Below are positions 46,741-61,450 of a stretch of DNA of 64,000 bases, in pieces; within the stretch, counting starts at the first letter, position 1; each line of letters starts with the position of its first letter. Both the position numbers and the translations under genes were made by a program. The notes under the pieces are model-generated. The model ran no database searches, was not told the DNA's origin, and saw only the letters and a list, made by a program, of their open reading frames with translations. Origin of the DNA: Candidatus Dietzia intestinipullorum. GTDB taxonomy: Bacteria > Actinomycetota > Actinomycetes > Mycobacteriales > Mycobacteriaceae. The DNA lies in contig DWWP01000047.1 of NCBI GenBank assembly GCA_019119635.1, forward strand, positions 1-64,000, given 5' to 3'.

Positions 46741-47697
46741 ATGACGACGACGAGCTCCGCACACCCGGACACCGTCGCGCTCGAAGCCGATCTGCAGGAG
46801 GGCTTCTGGGCCGACCCCCCCACGCTGCCCGCACGCTGGCTGTACGACGAGGCCGGGAGCAGGCTGTTCGACCGGATCACCAGACTGCCCGAGTACTACC
46901 CGACCCGCTCCGAGGCCCGGATCCTGCGCGACCGGGCAGGGGAGATCGTCGACGGGTCGCGGACGGTCGTGGAACTGGGCGCCGGAACCTCCGAGAAGAC
47001 GCGCGTCCTGCTCGACGCGCTCGTCGCGGGTGGGGGCGGGGCGCTGTACGTGCCCGTCGACATCAGCACCGAGATGCTGCACGAGACCGCGAATACGCTG
47101 GCCGGCGAGTACCCGGACCTGCGTGTCCGGCCCGTGGTCGCCGACATCACCGATCTCGAGCCGCCACTGCCGGGCGACCCCGGGACGCGGCTGGTCCTGT
47201 TCCTGGGCGGAACGATCGGCAACCTGACCGAGGACGAGCGGGACGCCTTCCTGCGCATGTTGCGGCGGGTCGCCGGCCCCGGCGACCGGATCGCGTTGGG
47301 GTTCGACGTGCGTAAATCCCCGGAGCGGCTCGTGGCCGCCTACGACGACGCCGCCGGGGTCACCGCCGAGTTCGACCTCAACATGCTCGACGTGATCGCC
47401 CGAACGGTGGAGTGCACGGGGCTGGACCGCCGGGATTTCCGGCACGACGCCGTGTGGAACGCCGCCGAGAGCCGCATCGAGATGTGGCTGCGCGCCGTCC
47501 GGGACGTCCGGGCGTGGTTTCCCACGCTCGGGCGGGAGTTCACACTGGCCGCCGGGGAGGGGATCCGGACCGAGATCGCGCGGAAGTTCTCCGGGGACGA
47601 GTTGATGGCCGAGCTGGGGCGGATCGGGTTCCGCGACCAGGTCGTGTGGACCGACGACGCCGGGGACTTCGGGATGGTGGTCGCGCAGGTGCCGTGA
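46741..47697 (+). CDS. egtD: L-histidine N-alpha-methyltransferase EgtD
   Basis: LPARWLYDEAGSRLFDRITRLPEYYPTRSEARIL, VELGAGTSEKTRVLLDAL, FLGGTIGNL. Confidence 0.95.
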   Translation: MTTTSSAHPDTVALEADLQEGFWADPPTLPARWLYDEAGSRLFDRITRLPEYYPTRSEARILRDRAGEIVDGSRTVVELGAGTSEKTRVLLDALVAGGGGALYVPVDISTEMLHETANTLAGEYPDLRVRPVVADITDLEPPLPGDPGTRLVLFLGGTIGNLTEDERDAFLRMLRRVAGPGDRIALGFDVRKSPERLVAAYDDAAGVTAEFDLNMLDVIARTVECTGLDRRDFRHDAVWNAAESRIEMWLRAVRDVRAWFPTLGREFTLAAGEGIRTEIARKFSGDELMAELGRIGFRDQVVWTDDAGDFGMVVAQVP

Positions 47698-47758
47698 CCG
47701 GGCCGGATTTTACGCAGGTCATCGCTGTGTGTCGTACGTGTGTTCTAGTATTCGGGGC

Positions 47759-49039
47759 ATGAACGAGGACGTGGGGTTCGAGGTCTGGCGGCCGGTGGAG
47801 CCGGCGCCGCTGTCCAGCGTTCTCGCCTTCCTCGAGGCCGGCGTGGAGGCCCTGGGGGCGGACGACTTCTCCCGGCACGACGCCGCAGCCCTGGCCGACG
47901 CCGTGGAACGCGTGGAGGTGGTCGCCCGCAAACTCGAGTCCGCCGCGGCCCGCGCGACGGCGGACCTGGCGGGGCTCCACGCGCGCAAGGGGCGGACGCC
48001 GGGCGGCGTGGCGGCGATGCTCGCCCGGCGCCTCGGCCTGGCCAAGGGTGCCGTCCACGGGCGGATCGAGGCTGGCGGGAGGCAGGCCACGCCGGCAGGA
48101 CGGGCTGCGGCGGCCGGGGAGATCAGTGCCGAGCACGAGAGGATCGTCGCCAGAGCCGTCAAGGGGCTGCCCGGGACCCTGGGGGGCGACGCCAAGATCG
48201 GGTTCGCCCGGGAGCTCACCGAGTTCGCGCGCACGGTCGCGCCCGCGGAGTTGCGAGCCGAGGCCGCGCGCCGGGTGGCCGAGCTGTGTCCGCAGGACGC
48301 GCCCGGCCGGGAGGAGCACCAGGAGCGGCAGCGGTCCGCGCGACTGGGTGCCGTCCGGCCCGACGGCACAAGCGCCCTCAGCATGGTCCTCACCCCGCGC
48401 GCCCGCGCTCTCGTGGAGCGCGCACTGTGCGACTTCGGCAGGCCCGGCGGCACGGTCGCGTGCGAGCCCGGGGCCGACGACCGCACGCCCGAGCAGCGGT
48501 CGCACGACGCGCTGGTGCAGCAGTGGGCGCTCGGCTCCACCATCGACCCCGCGCGGCCCAAGGGCATCGCCACGATCGTCGTGCGGATGACACCCGAGCA
48601 GCTCGAGGACCCCACCACACTCGTCCGGACCGACTCCGGGACCCAGGTCAGCGTGCGGCAGGCCGTATCCATGGCCGGCACCATGCCCTGGTTCGTCTCG
48701 GTGCTCCGGGAGGGCCGGGAGGAACTGCACAGGATCGACGTGGACGCACACCCCGAACGCCGCCTGGCCTCCGCCCTCCAGCGGCTGGTCCTCTACGCCG
48801 CCCACGGGGGGTGCACGTTCCCCGGCTGCGACGCCCCGGCCCGCGGCTGTCAGTTCCACCACGTCCGGGCGTGGTCCGACGGCGGGCCCACCACGGTCGC
48901 CAACGGCGGCCTGGGCTGCCCCGTGCACCACGGCTTCGTCGGGGACACCCCCGCGTCGTGGAAGACCGTGATCAACCCCGGGGCCCCGGGCCGATGTCTC
49001 TGGATACCACCCGGGGTCGACAGGCTCACCGACGCCTGA
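47759..49039 (+). CDS. DUF222 + HNH endonuclease (13E12 repeat family)
   Basis: LVLYAAHGGCTFPGCDAPARGCQFHHVRAWSDGGPTTVANGGLGCPVHH. Confidence 0.9.
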   Translation: MNEDVGFEVWRPVEPAPLSSVLAFLEAGVEALGADDFSRHDAAALADAVERVEVVARKLESAAARATADLAGLHARKGRTPGGVAAMLARRLGLAKGAVHGRIEAGGRQATPAGRAAAAGEISAEHERIVARAVKGLPGTLGGDAKIGFARELTEFARTVAPAELRAEAARRVAELCPQDAPGREEHQERQRSARLGAVRPDGTSALSMVLTPRARALVERALCDFGRPGGTVACEPGADDRTPEQRSHDALVQQWALGSTIDPARPKGIATIVVRMTPEQLEDPTTLVRTDSGTQVSVRQAVSMAGTMPWFVSVLREGREELHRIDVDAHPERRLASALQRLVLYAAHGGCTFPGCDAPARGCQFHHVRAWSDGGPTTVANGGLGCPVHHGFVGDTPASWKTVINPGAPGRCLWIPPGVDRLTDA

Positions 49040-49129
49040 GCAGCACAGTCGCACCGCGCGGGGGCGTCCGTACCTCCCCGTGGGGAGGTACCTCGTGTGG
49101 AGACCGGCAGACGCTGGAACAATGCGGGC

Positions 49130-51358
49130 GTGCCCGATTCCACCGAGTCTGATACCTCCGCGTCCGATACCTCCACGACTGATGCCGCGGCGTCCGACGC
49201 CACCGCTTCTGCTCTGGTGACGTCGCCCCGACCGAACGGTGACCCGCGCCTGACCTCAGCCGTCTACGTCGCCGCGCCCGAGGGGGACACCGGCAAGTCG
49301 ACCGTCGCACTGGGGCTGCTCCGCATCCTCGCGGGGACCGTTCAGAAGGTCGGGGTGTTCCGGCCCGTCACCATCGCGCGCCGGGTCGGCGACACGGTGG
49401 ACTCGCGCGACCGGATCGTCGACATGCTGCTGCAGCACACCACCGTCGACCTCGAGTACGAGGACTGTGTGGGCGTCACCAACGCCCGCGTCCACGAGGA
49501 CCGCGACGCGGCCCTGTCCGAGATCGTCCACAGGTATCACGCGGTCGCCCGCCAGTGCGACGTCGTCGTGATCCTCGGGACCGACTACACCGGCGTGCCC
49601 AGCCCCACGGAGTTCGACTTCAACGCCGCCCTCGCCGTCAACCTGGGCGCACCGGTGCTCCTGGTGCTCCGGGGCGCCGACCGCACGCCCGAGGAGATCC
49701 GCACCAACGCCCGCCTCACCCTCGACGAACTCCGCGACGAGCACGCCCACCCGGTGGGCGTCGTCGTCAACCGGTGCGATCCCGGGAGCCTCGACGGGGT
49801 CAAGGAGGCCCTCGCGTCCCTCGATCTGCCGTGCTGGGCCATCCCACACAAAGAGGTGCTCACGGCGCCCACGATGGGCGAGCTGGCCGAGGCGGTGGGC
49901 GGGACCCACTACTCGGGAGACCCGGCCCTGCTGGACCGCGAGGTCATGTCCGTGATGGTCGGCGGGATGACCGGCGACCGCATCCTCGAGCGACTGGTCG
50001 ACGGCATGGTGGTGATCGTCCCCGCCGACCGGACCGACGCCGTCCTGGCGGTACTCACCGCGCACGGCGCCGAGGGGTTCCCGTCCATGGCCGGCATGAT
50101 CTGGAACGGGGGCCTGTTGCCGGACTCGGCCATGCACCGTCTGGTCCACGGGATGCGCTCCACCCTGCCGGTGGTCTGTACCGATCTCGGCACCTACGAC
50201 ACCGCCCGCGCCGCCGCCGACACCCGGGGCCGCGTCTACTCCGGCTCCGGGCGCAAGGTCGAGACCGCGCTGAGCCTCATGGAGAAGCACGTCGACACCG
50301 AACAGCTGCTCGACCGGCTCCGCGTCGACCGCCCCGACGTGATGACCCCGCAGATGTTCGAGTACCAGCTGCTCGAGCGCGCCCGCGCCGACCGGCGCCA
50401 CATCGTCCTGCCCGAGGGCGACGACGACCGCATCCTCCACGCCGCCGGCCGCCTCATGCGGCGCGACGTGGCCGACCTGACGATCCTCGGCGACGTCGAC
50501 GCCGTCCGTCGTCGCGCCGACGAACTGGGCATCGACCTCGCCGACGCGCAGGTGCTCGACCCGCGCGGCAGCGAGCACGCCGAGCGGTTCGCCACCGAGT
50601 ACGCCGAACTGCGCAAGCACAAGGGCATGACCATGGACGTGGCGCGCGACCGCATCACGGATATCTCCTACTTCGCCACCATGATGGTGCACGCCGGTCT
50701 CGCCGACGGCATGGTCTCCGGTGCCGCCCACACCACCGCGCACACGATCCGGCCGGCGCTGGAGATCATCCGGACCCGGCCCGACGTGGAGACCGTGTCC
50801 AGCGTGTTCCTCATGTGCCTGTCCGACCACGTCCTGGCGTTCGGCGACTGTGCGGTCGTGCCCGACCCCACGGCGCCCCAGCTCGCCGACATCGCCCTGT
50901 CCTCCGCCGAGACCGCCGCGCGGTTCGGCGTCGACCCGCGGGTGGCGTTGCTCTCGTACTCGACCGGCGACTCCGGGACCGGCGCCGACGTGGAGAAGGT
51001 CCGCGAGGCCACCGAGATCGTCCGCTCCCGCATCAACGAGGCCGACGGCGGCGACCCGGTGTCCGAGCTCGTCGTCGACGGGCCCCTGCAGTTCGACGCC
51101 GCCGTCGACCCGACGGTGGCCGGCAAGAAGATGCCGGAATCGGAGGTGGCCGGGCGCGCCACCGTCCTGGTGTTCCCGGACCTCAACACCGGCAACAACA
51201 CCTACAAGGCCGTGCAGCGCACCGCCGGGGCGGTGGCCATCGGGCCGGTCCTGCAGGGACTGCGTAAGCCCATCAACGACCTCTCGCGTGGCGCGCTGGT
51301 CGAGGACATCGTCAACACCGTGGCCATCACGGCCGTGCAGGCACAAGGAGACCGTTGA
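49130..51358 (+). CDS. pta: Phosphate acetyltransferase with DRTGG/BioD-like N-terminal domain
   Basis: VYVAAPEGDTGKSTVALGLL, RRHIVLPEGDDDRILHAA, MVSGAAHTTAHTIRPALEII; GTG start. Confidence 0.94.
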   Translation: MPDSTESDTSASDTSTTDAAASDATASALVTSPRPNGDPRLTSAVYVAAPEGDTGKSTVALGLLRILAGTVQKVGVFRPVTIARRVGDTVDSRDRIVDMLLQHTTVDLEYEDCVGVTNARVHEDRDAALSEIVHRYHAVARQCDVVVILGTDYTGVPSPTEFDFNAALAVNLGAPVLLVLRGADRTPEEIRTNARLTLDELRDEHAHPVGVVVNRCDPGSLDGVKEALASLDLPCWAIPHKEVLTAPTMGELAEAVGGTHYSGDPALLDREVMSVMVGGMTGDRILERLVDGMVVIVPADRTDAVLAVLTAHGAEGFPSMAGMIWNGGLLPDSAMHRLVHGMRSTLPVVCTDLGTYDTARAAADTRGRVYSGSGRKVETALSLMEKHVDTEQLLDRLRVDRPDVMTPQMFEYQLLERARADRRHIVLPEGDDDRILHAAGRLMRRDVADLTILGDVDAVRRRADELGIDLADAQVLDPRGSEHAERFATEYAELRKHKGMTMDVARDRITDISYFATMMVHAGLADGMVSGAAHTTAHTIRPALEIIRTRPDVETVSSVFLMCLSDHVLAFGDCAVVPDPTAPQLADIALSSAETAARFGVDPRVALLSYSTGDSGTGADVEKVREATEIVRSRINEADGGDPVSELVVDGPLQFDAAVDPTVAGKKMPESEVAGRATVLVFPDLNTGNNTYKAVQRTAGAVAIGPVLQGLRKPINDLSRGALVEDIVNTVAITAVQAQGDR

Positions 51359-52578
51359 TGACCAGGGTGTTGGTGATCAATTCCGGCTCGTCGTCACTCA
51401 AGCTGTCGATACTCGACACCTCCACCGAGACCGAGATGGCGTCGGCGCTGGTCGAGCGGATCGGCGAGCCCGTCGGTACGATCGCGGTCCGGCGGGCCGG
51501 GGCGGACGACCGGGACGAGGCGGAGCGCACGGATGAGGCGGAGTTCCCGGACCACTCCGCGGCGCTCGCCCGGACGCTGGAGCTCGCGGCAGAGCTGGAG
51601 GTGCACCCCACAGACCTCGGGGTGCAGGCGATCGGCCACCGGGTGGTGCACGGGGGGAAGGCCTTCCACGCCCCCGTGGAGGTGACGCCCGAGGTCGAGC
51701 AGGACGTGGAGAAGCTGGAGATCCTCGCCCCGCTGCACAACCCGGCCAACCTGCGCGGGATCCGGGTGGCCCGCGACCTGCTGCCGGGCCTGCCGCACGT
51801 GGCGGTGTTCGACACCGGCTTCTTCCACACCCTGCCGGCCGCCGCGCACACCTACGCGATCGACCGCGAGGTGGCCGACGACTGGGACCTGCGTCGCTAC
51901 GGTTTCCACGGCACGAGCCACGAGTACGTCTCCCACCGCACCGCCGACCTGCTGGGGCGCCCGTACGACGAGCTCCACCAGATCGTGCTGCACCTGGGCA
52001 ACGGTGCCTCCGCGTCGGCGATCGCGGGAGGCCGGGCCGTCGACACCTCCATGGGGCTCACGCCTCTCGAGGGCCTGGTCATGGGGACCCGTCCCGGCGA
52101 CGTCGACCCGGGGCTGCTCATCCACCTGATCCGCGACCGCGGCATGACGCCCGATGAGGTCTCGACCCTGCTCAACCGTAGATCCGGTCTCGAAGGGCTG
52201 GCCCGCGCACGGGACTTCCGGGAGCTGATGCAGCGGGTGGACGCCGGGGAGGACGACGCCGTGCTCGCCTACGACGTCGTGGTGCACCGCCTCCGCCGCT
52301 ACATCGGCGGCTACTGGGCGATCCTCGGGGAGGTCGGCGCGATCACCTTCACCGCCGGAGTCGGCGAGAACGTGCCGCGGCTTCGGGCCGACGCCCTGGC
52401 CACGCTCGCGAGTTGGGGCGTGGAGATCGATCCGGAGGCCAATGAGCGCGGTTCCGGCGAACGGATCATCTCCACGCCCTCAAGCCGGGTGGCCGTACTC
52501 GTGGTGCCGACGGATGAGGAGCTGGCGATCGCGCGGGCGTGTGACGAGGTGCTCGGCAACACCGGCGACCGCGGTTAG
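51358..52578 (+). CDS. ackA: Acetate kinase
   Basis: VLVINSGSSSLKLSI, GHRVVHGG, RRYGFHGTSHEYVS, TAGVGENV. Confidence 0.96.
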   Translation: MTRVLVINSGSSSLKLSILDTSTETEMASALVERIGEPVGTIAVRRAGADDRDEAERTDEAEFPDHSAALARTLELAAELEVHPTDLGVQAIGHRVVHGGKAFHAPVEVTPEVEQDVEKLEILAPLHNPANLRGIRVARDLLPGLPHVAVFDTGFFHTLPAAAHTYAIDREVADDWDLRRYGFHGTSHEYVSHRTADLLGRPYDELHQIVLHLGNGASASAIAGGRAVDTSMGLTPLEGLVMGTRPGDVDPGLLIHLIRDRGMTPDEVSTLLNRRSGLEGLARARDFRELMQRVDAGEDDAVLAYDVVVHRLRRYIGGYWAILGEVGAITFTAGVGENVPRLRADALATLASWGVEIDPEANERGSGERIISTPSSRVAVLVVPTDEELAIARACDEVLGNTGDRG

Positions 52579-52648
52579 ATCCGCGTGGTCGGCCGGGCGT
52601 GCCCGTGTCCCTGCCGCCCTGCCGCCCCGCCGCCCCGCCCGCTCCGCG

Positions 52649-56225
<3,577 letters not shown>

Positions 56226-56229
<4 letters not shown>

Positions 56230-57668
56230 AGGTACTCCCTGACCCGGGGTGCGACGCCGACGACCACGGCGAACGCGGCGAGCGTGGACAGGGCCATGAT
56301 GAGGTCCGGTCCGTTCGACGACGTCCGTCGCGCGTTGTCGATCCGCGTGCGCAGGGTCTCCCTGGCCTCTTCGATCGCGCCCTGCATCGATTCGTCGAAC
56401 TCGTCGAAGGCGGCACCGGAGTCGCCCTCGTCCTGTCCGGACGAGATGGCGATGGCGCCCTGGTAGTCGCCCTGCTGGTAGAAGGAGTCGGCCCGGTTCT
56501 GGGCGGCCATCCAGTCGTCGAGGGCGTCGATCGCGTCGGTGACCGCGCCGTCGTCGTCGAGGCTGACCCGGCCGCTGCCGGACTCCTCGGGGTCGAGGTA
56601 GACGGTGAGGGTGTCCCGCACCCCGCCGAGGATCGCCGCACGTTCGGCGGACGAGCCCTCCGGGTCGGTGCGACGGACCAGGTTGAGGGTCTCCTGGGCG
56701 CGGACCTTCTGGGCGTTGATGCGTTGGCGGGTCAGTTCGTTCATGGGCGCGGCCCCCTCGGACAGGCCCTTGGCGTTGTCGTTCGCGGCCAGGAACCCGG
56801 CGATCATGGTGATGAGGAACGTGGCGATCACCAGCACCGTGGACAGGGCCAGGCCGGGGTTGATCCGGCGCCCGGTCAGCTTCCACAGCCATTGTTGGAC
56901 CAGCAACAGCACCGTGATCGCGAGCCCCAGCAGGAGGAACGACCCCCACGGCGGCGAGGACCACTCCTCGTCCGATTCGCCGACCGAGGTGGACTGACGG
57001 TCGTAGAGGTCGGCGGCGGCGGGCAGGATCGTGTCCTGCATGAGTGACGACGCGGACGCGAGGTAGGCCGACCCCACCGGGTTGGTGACCCGGTTGTTGG
57101 TCCGCGCGGTCTCCACGAGGCCGGTGTAGGTGGTCAACTGGGCGTTGATGCGGGCGAGTTGGTCTATGGATTCCTCGTCGGTGCGGTCGAGCCCCTGGGA
57201 GGCGGCGATGATGGCCGACGACGACGTGGCGATGGCCTGCAGGTAGCGGTCCCGGAGCTCCGGTGGCTCGATCCCTCCGGTGATGAAGGCGGTGTTGGCG
57301 GCCGAGTCGGCGATCGTCAGGGAACTGTAGAGCGTCTGGGACGCGTTGGCCACGGGTTCGACCTCGGCCAGCAGGGTCTCGTGGTGCGACTGGCGCGAGG
57401 TGATGGTCGAGGACGCGACGACGCCGCCGATGAGGACCATGATGATCGCGAGGACGCCGAAGATCGTCATGCGTCCGGGCGTCGTGAGCACGTCGTTCCA
57501 GATCCGGGCCGCGCGCCGCCGGACGGCGTGCCGCGCCGGGGCGGGCGCATCGGCCGTGGAGCGGCGGCCGGCGGCGGGCCCCTTCTTCCCGTGGGAGACG
57601 GGGCGTTCGGGATCCGTCTCCGAGGTGTCGGGACGGGTGAGTGTCTCGGCGCCCATGGCGTCACGCAC
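56226..57668 (-). CDS. glnX: Membrane sensor-like protein GlnX
   Basis: Two TM blocks around an extracytoplasmic helical region, upstream of glnH-pknG as in mycobacteria. Confidence 0.85.
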
Positions 57669-57819
57669 CTCCCGTTCCTCGCCCCGCCCGGGTGGATCCG
57701 GTCGGACGTGGGATCCAGGTTAGTGAGTCGATGCCGCATCGTCGGGCAGACTGGTCGAGGAGTACCCCAGGTTCCCGCTCGATCCGTCGACGGGGCCGAC
57801 CCGGCGGAGCGGAGGAGTA

Positions 57820-58833
57820 GTGCCCACGAGCGAGGGTGACGGCAACGGGTGGGTGGTGTCCACGGACGGCACCCGACGGTGGGGCAGGTTCGGGGCGGCG
57901 GGCCTGCTCCTGCGGACGGCTGACCCGTCCGACCCGGCGACCCCTCTCGTCCTGCTGCAGCATCGCGCGGTGTGGACGGCGTCCGGCGACACGTGGGCCC
58001 TGCCGGGCGGCGCCCGCGATTCGCACGAGGACGCGCCGATGGCGGCGCTGCGGGAGACCGAGGAGGAGGCCGAGGTCAGCCCGGCGGACGTGACGGTCCG
58101 GGCCGAGAGGATCACGTCCCGGATGCCCGGGACCGTGTGGCACCGCCCGGGGCTGGATCTGCGCCATGCGGCGGCGTTGATGCGACGGATACGGCCCGAC
58201 CAGCGGATCCCGGGGACGTCGGACGGCGCACCGTCGACGCTGCCGCCGCTGGTGGAGGAGTCGCCGGCCGAGGTCGAGTGGACGTATACGACCGTCGTCG
58301 CGGACGCGCCCCGGGCGCTGGAGACCGTGCCCAACAACGAGAGCCTGGAGCTGCGGTGGGTGCCCGAGGACCGGGTGACCGCCCTGCCGCTCATGCCGGC
58401 CTTCGAGCAGGCCTGGGCGGCGGGGCTGCGGACCGAGCCCGTGGAGCTCGTGGTGGACGTGGCCAACGTGCTGGGGTCACGGCCGGACGGCTGGTGGAAG
58501 GATCGTGCCGGGGCCACGACGCGGCTGCTCGACGAGCTGGGCGCCGACCTGCCCCGCACCCTGGATCTGCCCGTCTCCGCCGACGGTCACGGCACCTTCG
58601 GCTGGGTGGCCCGCGCGCATGCCGTGATCGAGGGCGCGGCCAAGAGTGCCGAGCACGACGGCCCGTTCGAGGTGCACCGGGCGGCCGGCGAGGGCGACGA
58701 CGCGATCGTCGACCTGGTCCGCGATCTGACCTCGGGGCCGCGGCGGGTGGTGACGGTGACCGCGGACCGGGGACTGCGCGACCGGCTGCCGTCGGGCAGT
58801 CTCGTCGTGGGCCCCCGGGCAATACGCCGCTGA
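57820..58833 (+). CDS. Nudix hydrolase fused to a C-terminal NYN/PIN-like domain
   Basis: Nudix GGARDSHEDAPMAALRETEEEAEV; C-terminal VELVVDVANVLGSR ... GDDAIVDLVRDL ... VTVTADRGLRDRL. Confidence 0.75.
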   Translation: MPTSEGDGNGWVVSTDGTRRWGRFGAAGLLLRTADPSDPATPLVLLQHRAVWTASGDTWALPGGARDSHEDAPMAALRETEEEAEVSPADVTVRAERITSRMPGTVWHRPGLDLRHAAALMRRIRPDQRIPGTSDGAPSTLPPLVEESPAEVEWTYTTVVADAPRALETVPNNESLELRWVPEDRVTALPLMPAFEQAWAAGLRTEPVELVVDVANVLGSRPDGWWKDRAGATTRLLDELGADLPRTLDLPVSADGHGTFGWVARAHAVIEGAAKSAEHDGPFEVHRAAGEGDDAIVDLVRDLTSGPRRVVTVTADRGLRDRLPSGSLVVGPRAIRR

Positions 58834-58879
58834 CCGGCGCCGCGGCCGTGGCGGGCCCGGTCGGGGCAGACTGGGGCGC

Positions 58880-60691
58880 ATGACTGAGACCGGCGTGTCC
58901 CCGGAGATCCTCGTGGGTCCGATGTTGCGTTATGTGGACCGCACCGATGCGACGGTGTGGGTGGAGGTGTCCCGACCCTGCCGGGTGACGATCCGCGCGG
59001 GCGGCTGCGAGGCCGTCGAGGACTCGTGGGGCGTCCACGGCCACCACTTCGCACTCCTGCACCTGTCCGGACTCAAATCGGGGGCGGAGATCCCGTATCA
59101 GGTCGAGCTCGACGGCGAGACGGTCTGGCCACTCGACCCGGATCGGCCCAGCGTGATCCGGACGCCGCGCCCGGACACCCCGGTCCGCCTGTCGTTCGGG
59201 TCGTGCCGCCGCGGGGAGAACCAGACGCCCGAGGCCCTGCGCACGATCGGTGCCGACGCCCTGGTGGCCCTGGCGCACCAGATGGCCCGCACCCCGCACG
59301 ATCAGTGGCCGGACGCGATGCTGCTGCTCGGGGATCAGGTCTACGCCGACATCCCGAGCCGGGAGATCACGGAGCGGCTCGCGGAGCGCCGCCGCGCCGG
59401 CGAGGGGCCGCGGGCGGTGCGCGAGTCGGCCGGCGCCGGCGGTGACCGTGACGTCTCGCAGGAGATCTGCGACTTCGAGGAGTACTCCTGGCTCTATCAC
59501 GAGTCGTGGCGCGACCCGGACGTGCGGTGGCTGCTGTCCACGGTGCCGAGCTGCATGATCCTCGACGACCACGACCTGCGCGACGACTGGAACTCCTCGT
59601 ATGCGTGGCGGGAGGAGATGACCGCGCAATCCTGGTGGCCCGACCGCGTGGCCGGGGCCTTCTCCAGCTACTTCGTCTACCAGCACCTGGGCAATCTGGC
59701 CCCTGACGAGTTGGAGTCCGATGAGGTGTACCGGCGTCTGCGCGCGGCGGGGGACGACGACGAGCGCGAGCGGATCCTGACCGACTTCGCACTCGCCGCC
59801 GACGAGCAGCGGGGCGCGGCGCAGTGGAGTTTCCACCGCGACTTCGGGCGTGTCCGTGTGGTGATGCTGGACGTGCGGGCCTCGCGCCATCTGGACCCCG
59901 CGGACCGGCTCGTGATGGACCACGACGAATGGGCGTGGACGCGCCGCACCTGCCTGGACGCCGACGTGGACCACTTGGTGATCGGCTCCTCGTTGCCCGC
60001 GTTCATGCTCCCGGCCCTCCATCACCTGGAGGGGTGGAACGAGGCGGTGGCCCGGCACCGGGCGGACGCGCCCCTGTCCGTCCGGGTGGGCGAGTGGATC
60101 CGCCGCACGGTCGACCTCGAGCACTGGGGGGCGTTCCGGAACAGCTTCGACGCCCTGGTGGAACTGCTCACCGAGGTCGCCTCCGGTCGCGATCGCGCCG
60201 CGCCCGCGTCGATCCTCATGCTGGGTGGCGACGTGCACTGCTCCTACCTCGAAGAGGTGGAGCTGACCGCACCCGAGGTGGCCGGCTCCACCACGCGCGT
60301 GCACCAGCTGGTCATGTCGCCGTACCGCAACCCGTTGGAGCAGGCGATCCGGGTGGTCAACCGCGTGTCGCTGCGCGCGGTCGTCCCGGCACTGACGCGA
60401 CGACTGGCCGCGTCGGTGGGGGTGCGGGATCCGGAGGCGAGGTGGGATGTCACCGACGGGATCTGGTTCGACAACGGGGTGATGACCCTCGTCCTGGAGG
60501 GCAGGCACGCGTCGGTCGAGGTCGAGCACGCGGCCGTCGAGTGGCCGGTCGCCGGGCTGGGGCGCCTGCTCACGCTCGTTCCCGGCCTGGCGCCGGGGTC
60601 GTGGGGGCGGCGCGCCGGTCGGGGCGGCGACGACACCGGTCAGAAGCCCCGCCAGGTGCTCCGGCGGACTCTGACCAAGCGGCTCACCTGA
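58880..60691 (+). CDS. PhoD-like metallophosphatase family protein (cytoplasmic type)
   Basis: [50 protein letters not shown]. Confidence 0.88.
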   Translation: MTETGVSPEILVGPMLRYVDRTDATVWVEVSRPCRVTIRAGGCEAVEDSWGVHGHHFALLHLSGLKSGAEIPYQVELDGETVWPLDPDRPSVIRTPRPDTPVRLSFGSCRRGENQTPEALRTIGADALVALAHQMARTPHDQWPDAMLLLGDQVYADIPSREITERLAERRRAGEGPRAVRESAGAGGDRDVSQEICDFEEYSWLYHESWRDPDVRWLLSTVPSCMILDDHDLRDDWNSSYAWREEMTAQSWWPDRVAGAFSSYFVYQHLGNLAPDELESDEVYRRLRAAGDDDERERILTDFALAADEQRGAAQWSFHRDFGRVRVVMLDVRASRHLDPADRLVMDHDEWAWTRRTCLDADVDHLVIGSSLPAFMLPALHHLEGWNEAVARHRADAPLSVRVGEWIRRTVDLEHWGAFRNSFDALVELLTEVASGRDRAAPASILMLGGDVHCSYLEEVELTAPEVAGSTTRVHQLVMSPYRNPLEQAIRVVNRVSLRAVVPALTRRLAASVGVRDPEARWDVTDGIWFDNGVMTLVLEGRHASVEVEHAAVEWPVAGLGRLLTLVPGLAPGSWGRRAGRGGDDTGQKPRQVLRRTLTKRLT

Positions 60692-61406
60692 GCAGGGCCG
60701 CCCGCAGGTCGCGGGCGGCGGACGTCGGATCGGCGGCCCCGGTGATCGCGCGGACCACCACGACCCGCCTGGCCCCGGCCTCGACGACCTCGCCCAGGGT
60801 GGGGGAGTCGATCCCGCCGATCGCGAACCACGGCCGGGAGTCGCCGACGGTCGTGGCGGCGTGGCGCACGAGGTCGAGGCCCGGCGCGTGGCGGCCCGGC
60901 TTGGTCGGCGTGGGCCAGACCGGTCCGGTGCAGAAGTAGTCGAACAGGGGGTCGGCGGCGGCCGCGTCGACCTCGTCGGGGGCGTGGCAGGACACGCCCA
61001 GGATCATGTCGCTGCCGATGATGCGTCGGGCCCACTCCTCGGGCAGATCGTCCTGTCCGATGTGGAGCACGTCGGCCCCCGACGCTGCAGCGATGTCCGC
61101 GCGGTCGTTGACGGCCACCAGCGCCCCGGCCTCGTCGCACACCTCGCGCAGCACCGCGAGCGCCCGCAGCTCGTGCGCGGCCTCGAGCGGGCCCTGCTCT
61201 CGCTCGCCGACCGAGTTCTTGTCCCGCAGCTGCACCAGGTCCACACCGCCGGCCAGCGCGGCGGTGGCGTCCCGCCGCAGCGCCGGGTACTCGCCGCCCC
61301 ACCCCTGCTCACGTGCCTGCTCGTCGAGGTGCCGGCGGGCGTCGATACACAGGTAGAGGCGGGAGTCGGCGAGGCGGGCGCGGCGGCGGCCGGCGAGATC
61401 GGTCAT
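60684..61406 (-). CDS. thiE: Thiamine-phosphate synthase
   Basis: [49 protein letters not shown]. Confidence 0.93.
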   Translation of the reverse strand: MTDLAGRRRARLADSRLYLCIDARRHLDEQAREQGWGGEYPALRRDATAALAGGVDLVQLRDKNSVGEREQGPLEAAHELRALAVLREVCDEAGALVAVNDRADIAAASGADVLHIGQDDLPEEWARRIIGSDMILGVSCHAPDEVDAAAADPLFDYFCTGPVWPTPTKPGRHAPGLDLVRHAATTVGDSRPWFAIGGIDSPTLGEVVEAGARRVVVVRAITGAADPTSAARDLRAALLR

Positions 61407-61450
61407 GGCCGTCACGCTAGGCGATCCCCGGACGCCTAGGCTCTCCAGGT

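Noticed and set aside
47700-47758. SOS/LexA-like box before the 13E12 HNH gene (gtgttctagtattcgg)
   Set aside because: Only a weak half-site; no acceptable dyad match to the mycobacterial SOS box
61407-61450. TPP riboswitch in front of thi genes
   Set aside because: Intergenic space far too short and no THI-box consensus seen on either strand
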